Positions 48,755 through 56,577 of a stretch of DNA of 64,000 nucleotides are shown piece after piece. Within the stretch, counting starts at the first letter, position 1. The number at the start of each line of letters is the position of its first letter. This DNA is from JANJWP01 sp964540725. Lineage in GTDB: Bacteria; Patescibacteriota; Gracilibacteria; BD1-5; UBA2023. Location of the stretch: NCBI GenBank assembly GCA_964540725.1, contig CAZINU010000005.1, positions 1 to 64,000 of the forward strand, in the 5' to 3' direction. The position numbers and the translations under genes are program-made. Under the pieces are notes generated by a model, which saw only the letters and a program-made list of their open reading frames with translations, was not told where the DNA came from and ran no database searches.

Positions 48755-49888
48755 TTAGCGTTCTATCGGTTGCCAGAGATCCGGTCTGAGCCTACTTGCG
48801 GCGGTTTCAACGTTCGTGAATGCGGCTTGAAGGGGGATGAGCGCCGCCCGGCTTCCTCATGGTAGATTTGCGCGGGCTTCCAGTTGGTTTACGAGCGGTA
48901 TGATATTTTTCCTGAGTCGCATGATTTCATTGTAGAAATCTTCAACCTGCTCTTTTGGCATACGCGCCCTTTCCCGTAGGACGAATTCTGATAAGTTTTC
49001 CATCGAACGACTGAATTCGATAGTTTGCGTAGGATTGGATGCTAACTCGCTCACTTTGAAATTCTTATTCAGATTTTCAAAATACGTAAGGTATTCTTTT
49101 GGGGTGTGCGGTTTGTCGAATCACCAGCGGACATAGCCCTCCGCCTGTTCCGCTCATTGTCGGGCATCTGCCGCGGCGGTCATGCCTTTATCCATCCGTT
49201 CCGTCATTGAGTTCTTTACGGCATGCCGAACGCTTTCTTTTCCCATTGTTTTCCCAATGCTCCCGATCACTCCGAACCCGAGCGCTCATACCGCTTTTCC
49301 GGTTCCGTACGGTTCGAGCGACGCGAGGTCTTGGAAGTTTTTCAGAAGCTCTTTTCCTGCTGCCAAAACGAATTCCTTTACTTTCTCAATCGACGAAAAT
49401 GCCGAAAGGAGCGCCTCCGCCACCTTGTCGATGCCGATTTTCAGGAGCGCCTCGACCGTCTCGATATTGTCGCCCACGAGCCCGTCGGCGAGTCCGAGTT
49501 TGAATTTCCCCAGTCCATTTGCGGAATCCTTGTTTTCCGTTATCCCGAGCTTCGCGTAGAGTTCGCGTTTGAACGAGGCGACTTTTTCCGACGCGGTTTC
49601 GTTTCCTTCGGGGCGGCTCTCGGGCGTTCGCGACGGAAACCTCATTCAAGAATGCCTGGCACGGAGTTCCCCGAATTCGCGTACTTGTTTCCAGTGGAGC
49701 GCTTCCGCACGGAAACGCGTTCCCATATCAGTGGATCCGAGGAATTGCCCGGAAATGGCGTCGATCGATGAAAATGACGCTTCCGGCCGGACGGCGCGTT
49801 CTTTAGTTTCGGGTCTTTCGAGGATGGCGGCGGTTTCCGCTCCCATGGGATTCGGTTCGGTTACGGCCCCATTCTGCCACATCCTCAA
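48755..49888 (-). CDS. Unknown protein, paralogue of the 52053-54094 product
   Basis: A 377-residue frame joined across UGA at 49646, 49286, 49154, 49121 and 48857, stop TAA. Contains a glycine-rich hydrophobic stretch VGALGFGVIGSIG (about 200) inside otherwise helical, charged sequence; C-terminus SMENLSEFVLRERARMPKEQ. A better N-terminus (GFVADICGRIEDVAEW) lies just upstream in another frame and matches the start of the paralogue, so a one-base error in the GGGG run near 49872 is likely and the true start is probably about 49915. Confidence 0.7.
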
Positions 49889-49985
49889 TCCTCCCGCAAA
49901 TATCGGCTACGAATCCAAAAGTTCCGCGATTTGCCGAATCGCTTGGCGCAATCCAAAGATGTCCGAAAGTCGATTGGTTAATCAA

Positions 49986-50054
49986 GTATCGCTACCAAAA
50001 TAGAATTTGTCAAGAAATCCCTCCATAGCTACCGAAAGCGTACGGAGGGATTTC
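49986..50054. terminator. CTACCA tail (site 2) with terminator
   Basis: TATCGCTACCA (49987-49997) followed by GAAATCCCTCC / GGAGGGATTTC hairpin (50014-50054). No gene on the plus strand ends here, so this is a tRNA-end-like fragment plus terminator without its tRNA. Confidence 0.7.
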
Positions 50055-50204
50055 TTTGTCTTCGTCGATTCTCAAAAATTTGCAAGGTTCAATTTTTCGC
50101 TCAACCAGCTTTTCGTTTTGCGAATTTGACGGAAACAGAATATTTCTTAGCGATACGAAACCGAATCCGTATAATCCGTCCAATAACCGTATCGGGATAG
50201 TCCT

Positions 50205-50840
50205 ATGGCAACAAAAGGGTTCCTATTCCTCTCTGGAGGCGGCGATAAGGAACAAACGGTCGATATTGATCAGAGATTCTTCTCGCTCCTGCCGGTGAAC
50301 GCGAAAATCCTGTATGTCCAAGCGGCGATGCCGGAGGATTCCTTTCTGGATTGTGAAACGTGGTTTCGCGGTCTTTTAGGTTTTCACGATAGGGGAGACA
50401 TATCATTTTCGACCGTTTCCCAATCGGGCGCGTTACCGAGTTTCGCCACATTCGATGCCATTTACATCTGAGGCGGCAATACGTACGAACTCTTGGCGTT
50501 CTTTGATTCCAACGGCGCCAGACGCCGTTTTCGCGAATATCTCGAAAACGGCGGAACCGTATATGGCGGAAGCGCAGGGGCCATCGTTATGTGAAGAAGC
50601 GTCGCGACTGTGGGAGAAGAGAACGAGACGGGTACGGAAAACCACGAAGGTTTCGACTTTGTCGCGGGATTTTCGATCCGTTGTCATTTTACGGAATCCG
50701 AAACCCCACTGTTGCGGAGTCTTCCGGACAAAGTCGGAACCGACATTATGATGCTTCCTGAAGAATCGGGATTAATAGTCCGCGGGGACGAAATTGAATC
50801 CTTCGGTGAAGTATTTGTTTTTCGTAGAGACGGAACATAG
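50205..50840 (+). CDS. Peptidase S51 (dipeptidase E-like)
   Basis: A 211-residue serine peptidase-like protein. UGA codes the first Gly of GGGNTYELL (50469-50471, residue 89) and the Gly after the nucleophile turn GSAGAIVM (50592-50594, residue 130); both are conserved in the family, which makes this one of the clearest recoding cases. Catalytic Ser in GGSAGA. Family members cleave aspartyl dipeptides or cyanophycin-type bonds. Stop TAG. Confidence 0.9.
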
Positions 50841-50966
50841 GAGTTTTCAGAAAATTTGCACCTGGAGGATTTCGGGATGCTTTTTCGGCCGGGCGGTCCG
50901 TGGGTAAAAAATCGTTTGCGAATCCGCACAAACGCATATCATAGGATCAATCTAACCGTCGTCACT

Positions 50967-51107
50967 ATGGAAAAGACCTTTTCGCTTCAAGAAGCGATCG
51001 CGCATACCGACAAAACCATTGCCGAAGCTGGAAAACGGCTCGAACAACGGGCTAAGGACTACGTAATTTCCAGTAAGCGTTATGAAAACGGTACGGTTTC
51101 GAAGTAG
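50967..51107 (+). CDS. Small antitoxin-like protein
   Basis: A 46-residue helical peptide (LQEAIAHTDKTIAEAGKRLE) whose end overlaps the next gene by 26 bases. Size, overlap and downstream RelE/ParE-like gene suggest an antitoxin; sequence alone is not diagnostic. Stop TAG. Confidence 0.6.
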   Translation: MEKTFSLQEAIAHTDKTIAEAGKRLEQRAKDYVISSKRYENGTVSK

Positions 51108-51399
51108 CGCCGTCGCGGGAGTCGACGCTTACATCCACGGGTACGCGGATTATTTCTTCGACCTGTTCACGAATACGGGAATTTTCAGCGAAGCGACCAT
51201 TCGGGAAAATTACGTCCGGGAAGCGAGAGGCCGCCGTGACGACCTATTCGAAAAAATCGTTGAGAGGCTCTCTAGTGCGTCCGTTCTCGGTCGAACCCCG
51301 TCCGATACGCTCCTGTTCGCTTGGAAATCGAAAACGGTATACCTTGCATGGACGGACGAATGATCCGATCGGATTGTGACGGACATTCAGATTCGGTAG
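51082..51399 (+). CDS. RelE/ParE-like toxin candidate
   Basis: A 105-residue frame through UGA = Gly (51361-51363) in WTDEGSDRIVTDIQIR to TAG. The end of the chain, SKTVYLAWTDEG then IQIR, resembles the terminal beta strands of RelE/ParE-superfamily toxins. Overlap with the 46-residue gene is typical of type II modules. Confidence 0.6.
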
Positions 51400-51494
51400 A
51401 TTATACCATCTCCAGAGCCAACTTTACGTCCGTAACATCGCAAAAAGTGAGGCTCTTGTAATAGGTGAAAAGTTCTAACTTCCACCCAATTGGT

Positions 51495-51521
51495 CTACCA
51501 GATAAGTCAATTTAACTAAAA
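51495..51521 (+). repeat. CTACCA tail, accessory-region site 3
   Basis: CTACCAGATAAGTCAA then TTTAACTAAAA, 26/27 identical to 48252-48278. Confidence 0.8.
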
Positions 51522-51552
51522 AACCTCGTTTCCGAAGAAACGAGGTTTTTAG
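51516..51552. terminator. Terminator at site 3
   Basis: CTAAAAAACCTCGTTTC / GAAACGAGGTTTTTAG hairpin with CGAA loop. Confidence 0.9.
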
Positions 51553-51592
51553 TCCGTTTATTCGAGAATGCGGTAAACGCCCGTTCGAAGGG

Positions 51593-52030
51593 CTATCGCC
51601 CTACTATCTGAAGAACCCTTTTCCTGGTGCCCGTTATCATATCGTCGCAACCACTTGGCTCCGATTCCTTTCATGCGGCGACGATCAATTCTTTGTAAAC
51701 CTGGTAAATTCCTTTTTTTTCATGAATGGACCGTTTTCTTTCCGGCCAAGGAACGTCCGTTTGGTTTCTGACTTCTTCATTCCCTTGCCGGAATAATTCA
51801 ATATACCGACCCACCCATTGTTCAGCATTCTGTACGTAAAAATCGAATGAAACCGGTTTTTTTCATTCTTTCCGAAATCGCTCGGAATGAGAATCGAAGA
51901 ACGTCTTGAGCGATTCTTCCGATAGGAGGGAATGGAAATTCGATTCCACTCGGAGAATCCAAGTTTCGATTTCATTCAACAGTCGTCATTCTGGCGATGA
52001 CATTGAAGAATATACCATTGGGTCAGTCAT
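51593..52030 (-). CDS. Unknown protein with three UGA codons
   Basis: A 145-residue frame from ATG 52030 to TAG, open with UGA = Gly at 51986, 51863 and 51671. Helical: LNEIETWILRVESNFHSLLS, then PVSFDFYVQNAEQWVGRYIE and EKKGIYQVYKELIVAAGKE. I prefer this frame to the longer standard-code ORF at 51685 because its composition is protein-like throughout. Starts 22 bases after the upstream gene's stop. Confidence 0.65.
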
Positions 52031-52052
52031 GTCGCTATTGGTAATAAAACGA

Positions 52053-54094
52053 TTAACGGGAAGCTTTCAGTCTATCCAGTACGTTCCTTCCTGTGTATTG
52101 CTCGTATAGTCGACTTTCCTGGTCTAACGTCGTTCGTAAACGGAAGAATTCGTCAATTACGTCCGCTTCGAGACCCGCACCTTCCATCTTTTTGGTAAAT
52201 TCTCACAATTTCTCGCATATGCTCAGGATATGCATTTTGTAAGCCTTCGCTATTTCTGGATTCATGAAAATTACCGTTCGGTTTTCGTGGATAATGTCGA
52301 CGGCGATTTCCAATCAATTATTCAATGCCGCTACGTTTTCTATCGTTGCTTTTAAGTCTTTGAGTCATAAGACCAGCGAAAACAGTCTCTCTTTTCATTC
52401 ATTCAGTTTTTGTTCCAATCGAATCAAATCGGGATTTCTTCATTCTGCATGAGTGACGATTTGATCACGAGTCATTCAAAGTTCCCCTTCCAATTTTTTC
52501 AATATCTCGGCATCTTCGGTTCATTCGAGAATGCGTCATTGAGTAGTATGCGTTCCTTCTGTTTTCTCGAGACGTTCTATGATCTTTTTTCCTTCCGATA
52601 TGAGTTCCCGTCGAATAAAAGCCGTTTCGGCATTATCGGTGCGATACTCTCGGAGTTTAGTTTTAAGATTCGGAAGATAAAAATTTTCCCGAATATATTC
52701 TTGCAGGTTACTTCCTTTGCTCCGTGCATATTCCGCGAGTGAAGTCGGATTTCCAGCCAACCCATTCCGCACAATCGCTTCCCGCTCAGCATTGCTGAAC
52801 CCTGCCGCCTCCAATACCCTTGCTTTCGCGAGGAGCTCTGATGGAAGCGTTTCGTACACCCCGTGTTCCCCGGTGTTGTGGGCTTTTAAAAGGGCTTCGC
52901 GTTGGGAATCGGGAAGTTTCCGACCAAGTACTTCTTCGGTCTTCGCCAACCGTTCGGCATCTCCGAGCGCGGCGTTCGCGTAGACCGTCTCGCGGGAGAT
53001 TCCGGAGCGCGCTTCGGATTTCGCGATCTTTTCGGCCAATGCGGCTTCTTTTGCCAATTTGGCTGCGGATTCCGCCGTTTTTCCTCCCGCGCCCATTTCC
53101 CCGGCGTAGCGGACGGTGGTACCGGCGACGATTCCGGTTCCCGCAACGGCGGTTTCGACGGTTCCCCCGGCGACCATCGCGGCGCCGACCACGGCGGCCC
53201 TTCGCCCATCTTTTTCAAGCCGGCCTTCGCGGTGGCCATGCCGCCTTCCGCGACCGATTTCGCGGCTTTGACCGTTTTCGCCCCAATTCCGAGGGGAACG
53301 AGGATTCATCCGACGAGCTTCATCGCCCCCTCCATTTGTTCGTCACCCGGAAGTTTTTTGAATTCCTCCAAGGCCGCGGGGAGCGCCTTGAGGAGTTTTT
53401 CGGCGTTTTCGAGAGTAAGGCTCGAAAGGATCGTTCGGAGGTCTTCCGCGACGACCGCGCGGACTTTTGGATTTGGGACGGTCGCGAGCGTGGCGATGGC
53501 TCTCATGGAAATCTCAGCGATTCCCGCCACCCCTTCGTACGCGCCTTCGGCGGCGCCCACGGTCGTTCGGACGGCGTAACGGTAGACGTCGATATCCTTT
53601 CCTCCGGTCGTATGGAGCACGGCGTCGGCCCAGCCGACGTCCTTCAGTTTGCTTCCGGAAGCCTTGGCCAGACGTTCGGAAACGGTCCGGAGCTGCGCGA
53701 GTTCGGATTCGGAAAGGTTTTTTCCGACGAAATCGCGCTCCATTTCGGCGAGAACCTGCGCGGCTTCTTGCGCGGCGGACGACGCGACGCGCTCGTACGA
53801 AGATTTCCCGGTTTCGTACGCCCCGGTCTTTTCGCCGATCCAATCGCCGATTCTGGCGACCATGCCGGTATCGGCCTTTTTCATTTCGTTTATCTCCTTC
53901 AGCCGGTTTTCGATTTGCGTGGCTCGGGAATGGTAGCGTCAAAGCAAAAAACGCCGTTCGGCTTCCGGATTCGTTTGCGGGCGGAGCGGGGATTCTTTTT
54001 CCCTATATGCGAGAGCTTCCGGGGACAAGGGTTTCGAAAGGTGATGTCCGTTCCATTGTGCCACACTCTCGATTATTCGGCAAGTATCGTCCAT
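52053..54094 (-). CDS. Large helical protein with hydrophobic core, frameshifted
   Basis: About 680 residues from ATG 54094 to TAA (52053-52055). Nine or more UGA codons are read as Gly (53939, 53306, 52536, then six in the last 150 codons). A one-base gap in the GGG run near 53200 splits it into two frames: upstream part ends KKMGEG, downstream resumes RAAVVGAAMVAGGTVETAV. Hydrophobic Gly/Ala stretches (VVGAAMVAGG, VAGTGIVAGTTV) lie in the middle, flanked by long charged helices. Its N-terminus and promoter region resemble those of the 48755-49888 gene. Pore-forming or structural roles are possible; unassigned. Confidence 0.6.
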
Positions 54095-54171
54095 GAATCC
54101 GAAAGCCCCGTGATTTCCCGTGCGGAAAATCGGTCTCTTTTTTCGTTATAAGAATGAAGATCGCCCAGGAT

Positions 54172-54200
54172 AAAAAAAAATCCCGGTCGAAACCGGGAAT
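54172..54200 (-). terminator. Terminator of the 74-residue gene
   Basis: TCCCGGT / ACCGGGA stem with CGAA loop and nine U residues on the minus strand. Confidence 0.85.
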
Positions 54201-54217
54201 TGCAGTGCTCGTCTCGG

Positions 54218-54439
54218 CTAATTCCAGCCATTGACGAAGCTTTTCGCCCCTTGGAGATCTCCAGCCGCCATGGCGGCGACTGCCCCCATGCGAAAGAGGG
54301 GATGGTTGACGATATCCTCCGTTTCCTCGCTTTTCGTAACGTCGGAGAGAAAGCTCGCCAGCCCTTCTTGGATATCCCCTCGGTCGAAGTAGGCGTTTGC
54401 CCTTTGTTTGCACCAGTTCAAATGCGCTTGTCGCGACAT
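54218..54439 (-). CDS. Phage/plasmid-type small conserved protein
   Basis: A 73-residue protein beginning MSRQAHLNWCKQRANAYFDR, with DIQEGLASFLSDVTKSEETED. This opening (MSRQ.HL.W.K.RA..Y...GD) is typical of a small protein common in phages and plasmids of Actinobacteria and other groups, function unknown. Strong ribosome site TGGAGGAAATC before ATG, consensus promoter and terminator: a self-contained unit. Suggests phage or plasmid origin of this part of the accessory region. Stop TAG. Confidence 0.75.
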   Translation of the reverse strand: MSRQAHLNWCKQRANAYFDRGDIQEGLASFLSDVTKSEETEDIVNHPLFRMGAVAAMAAGDLQGAKSFVNGWN

Positions 54440-54470
54440 GATTTCCTCCAGTACACTCGATGGTAATTTC

Positions 54471-54498
54471 CTTATAATTACATATTACGATATGTCAA
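54471..54498 (-). promoter_or_regulatory. Promoter of the 74-residue gene
   Basis: Minus strand TTGACA (54498-54493), 16-base spacer, TATAAG (54476-54471). Confidence 0.75.
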
Positions 54499-54599
54499 AC
54501 GCAATATGGCAAGCGTCTCTTTGCTCGAGGGGGGCACGATATCGGATAGTCGGATCCGGTCTTCCGGACCGCAATCACCCTCTCGGTTTCCCACTTTGA

Positions 54600-54764
54600 T
54601 TTTTTTCCCAGAGGGCAGCGGCCTTCGGAAAGAAATAGATGCAACCCGGGGTGGGCGAATATTCGAAGAGTTTCCCGCGTTTGGCGACGTCGAGGCACCA
54701 TTCGTTGTAATCGGTTTCCTTGGAGGGTGAGTCTCGTTTTGGAAAGGTTGGAATTTTGGTTCAT
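54600..54764 (-). pseudogene. N-terminal fragment of a prolyl-tRNA synthetase gene
   Basis: Frame reading SPSKETDYNEWCLDVAKRGK, then LFEYSPTPGCIYFFPKAAAL and WEK. This matches the start of the archaeal-type ProRS (DF.EWY..V...A.LADY.PVRG...P.GYA.WE). Homology stops at the A7 run near 54607; the rest of the enzyme is absent. The start codon is in another frame, so it is broken at both ends. It marks the right boundary of the accessory region. Confidence 0.6.
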
Positions 54765-54887
54765 GCGGCGGAATTTCCGGGAAATACGGGGCGGAGCGTA
54801 CTCGAACCTTCGAAATCCAAGCCCCGCCGCCCATTTTTCGGCGATTCGACTTTTCGCCGTTTCGGGGTTGGGGGCGGAACGGGAGTA

Positions 54888-54915
54888 TGAAAAGCCCCCC
54901 GGTTCCGGGGGGCTT
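54888..54915 (-). terminator. Terminator of the 195-residue membrane protein gene
   Basis: AAGCCCCCC / GGGGGGCTT hairpin, 20 bases after the gene's UGA. Confidence 0.7.
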
Positions 54916-54934
54916 CGCGTCGGCGTTCGGACGG

Positions 54935-55522
54935 TCAGAATCGGCCGTCCAAGTCGTCGAGCGGATTTCGGTCGGCGGCGCCCGTACCGGAAGCGAGAAG
55001 TCTCCGGCGGTCGCCCGAACCGCTTACGTCGTCGAAGGGGCCGCCGGAATCCGATCCGGCCTCCCGGGCCTTTCGGCGGCGTTCGCCAAGGATGTCGAGA
55101 ATGACTTGCACGGCGCCGGAACAATCGACGTTGGCACCTTCTTCCAGGTCGATTTTCGTACGGACGGAGTTGGAGGCGTTGAGAAACAGGAGGACGAACG
55201 GCTCGTCCGGCATCGTCCCGACGTTCTCGATTCCGTCCCACCGGTACGTTCTCCAACCGTGCCGGAAGCCGTCTTCCCGAAATTCGATGAACGGCCTCGA
55301 TCGCACGTAGGCGATGGCGGAAGGGACCGTTTCCATGAGATATCCGTAGACTCCGACGACGGTGACGATACCGAAGAATCCCGCCATCAGGTAATACTCT
55401 CCTCCATTCGAGATTCCGCCGATGGCCATTATCGCGAAAAAGAGAAGGACGAAGGGGAGGGCGAGCGCCCAAAAAACGTTCCTTCCCCTTCCTCCCGATT
55501 GCCAAACCAGACGTTTTTCCAT
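54935..55522 (-). CDS. Small membrane protein ending in UGA
   Basis: A 195-residue protein with two membrane helices (WALALPFVLLFFAIMAIGG; MAGFFGIVTVVGVYGYLM) and a PH-like or cytoplasmic C-terminal domain. ATG 55522 has GGGAG before it. The only nearby in-frame stop is UGA (54935-54937); reading it as Gly would run through the terminator hairpin and into the proS fragment, so UGA appears to stop translation here, or the assembly has an indel (a TAA lies at 55024-55026 in a neighbouring frame). Confidence 0.7.
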   Translation of the reverse strand: MEKRLVWQSGGRGRNVFWALALPFVLLFFAIMAIGGISNGGEYYLMAGFFGIVTVVGVYGYLMETVPSAIAYVRSRPFIEFREDGFRHGWRTYRWDGIENVGTMPDEPFVLLFLNASNSVRTKIDLEEGANVDCSGAVQVILDILGERRRKAREAGSDSGGPFDDVSGSGDRRRLLASGTGAADRNPLDDLDGRF

Positions 55523-55555
55523 TTTGCTTTCTCCCAAGTTGTGTTTGACTGCGAT

Positions 55556-55583
55556 ACCATAGTTGCCGAATCGATTTTTGCAA
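55556..55583 (-). promoter_or_regulatory. Candidate promoter of the 195-residue gene
   Basis: Minus strand TTGCAA (55583-55578), 16-base spacer, TATGGT (55561-55556). Confidence 0.5.
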
Positions 55584-55702
55584 GAGTTTGACAAATTCTT
55601 TCACGCGTTCATAATCGACGTTGCCGAATTTTGAATTCGAAGGGCTTCGCCCAAAGCGATCATTTCCATTCCCGCCAATCCGTTTTCAGAGAGGAATCCG
55701 CC

Positions 55703-56317
55703 ATGTCCGATTTTTCGAAAACCGACCGTATCGTTTCCGGTACGCCCGCGAAGGTTTCCGGCCTCGCGGCCGGAACCCTCGTAACCATCTACGTCTTTCT
55801 GGTCGAATTGCATATTTGGCCGCCCATTGCCCTCGTGGCGGCCGGAATCATCGTCTTTCCGTGGACGTTCTTCCCGAAAATCATTCGGGAAAGCGTCGGG
55901 TTCGGGGCGTTCCATCGAATGGCCACGCTTCTGAACCTGAGTATTTCCGATAAGGATTTCCATTGGAAAACCCCGATTCCGCCCGCCTACGAATGGATGT
56001 TCGGAGTTCTTCCGGTGCCGGTATCGGTTCTCCGTTTCTGGGGATGGCAGGCGGTGGCCGCTCTCGGAACTGCCGCGCTCGTCTTCACGATGGCGCCGTC
56101 CGAATACCATCTCGTCGCCACGCTTCTCTGGACGGTGTCGTGTCTGTTTTCCCTCGTCGTCCAGATGGCGTATTGGGCTTTCTCCAACGCGTCCCTCCAT
56201 TGCTGGCGCATGCCCCGCAGCAAATTCGACCGGTTCGCGCGCCCGACCTCCCAAATTTCGAAGGAGGCCATCGAGGCGGTATGGAGGCGGGTGTGCGAGG
56301 AGGGGTTGGGCAGGTGA
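55703..56317 (+). CDS. Small membrane protein ending in UGA
   Basis: A 204-residue protein with four hydrophobic segments (LAAGTLVTIYVFLVEL, IALVAAGIIVFPWTFF, AVAALGTAALVFTMA, VATLLWTVSCLFSLVV). ATG 55703 follows GAGAGG. No TAA or TAG occurs in any plus frame for about 80 bases after the UGA at 56315-56317, and a terminator follows 47 bases on, so UGA must be the intended stop or the stop was lost. Divergent from the previous gene. Confidence 0.75.
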   Translation: MSDFSKTDRIVSGTPAKVSGLAAGTLVTIYVFLVELHIWPPIALVAAGIIVFPWTFFPKIIRESVGFGAFHRMATLLNLSISDKDFHWKTPIPPAYEWMFGVLPVPVSVLRFWGWQAVAALGTAALVFTMAPSEYHLVATLLWTVSCLFSLVVQMAYWAFSNASLHCWRMPRSKFDRFARPTSQISKEAIEAVWRRVCEEGLGR

Positions 56318-56363
56318 CGGAATTCCGGCAAAAGTCGACGAAGAAGCGAAAGGAGCTTCGTCC

Positions 56364-56393
56364 AAACCCCGTGCGCGAGCGCGGGGATTTTTC
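56364..56393 (+). terminator. Terminator after the 204-residue gene
   Basis: CCCCGTGCGC / GCGCGGGG hairpin and T5 tail. Confidence 0.75.
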
Positions 56394-56513
56394 GTTCTTC
56401 CGAATTCCGGCGGCGCCGGAAATTTCCGTGCCCGACGCGTGCGGGCACGGCGGAGGTTTTCGCCTCGCCGAAACCTGCCACGAAGGCAAAATCCGCGCGG
56501 AACCGCTCCCGCC

Positions 56514-56541
56514 TTGCGTTTCCCCGTCAAACCGCTACAAT
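56514..56541 (+). promoter_or_regulatory. Promoter of alaS
   Basis: TTGCGT (56514-56519), 16-base spacer, TACAAT (56536-56541). Confidence 0.65.
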
Positions 56542-56577
56542 GCGCCGGTCTTTAAATGTCTGTTACCGAACGCCGTT

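Noticed and set aside
51685..51975. Standard-code 96-residue ORF in the accessory region
   Set aside because: The overlapping code-25 frame (51593-52030) has more protein-like composition and starts close to the upstream gene's stop.
46616..54600. Prophage or integrative element with its own integrase
   Set aside because: No integrase, transposase, terminase or capsid-like gene could be found; only one small phage-type protein is present.
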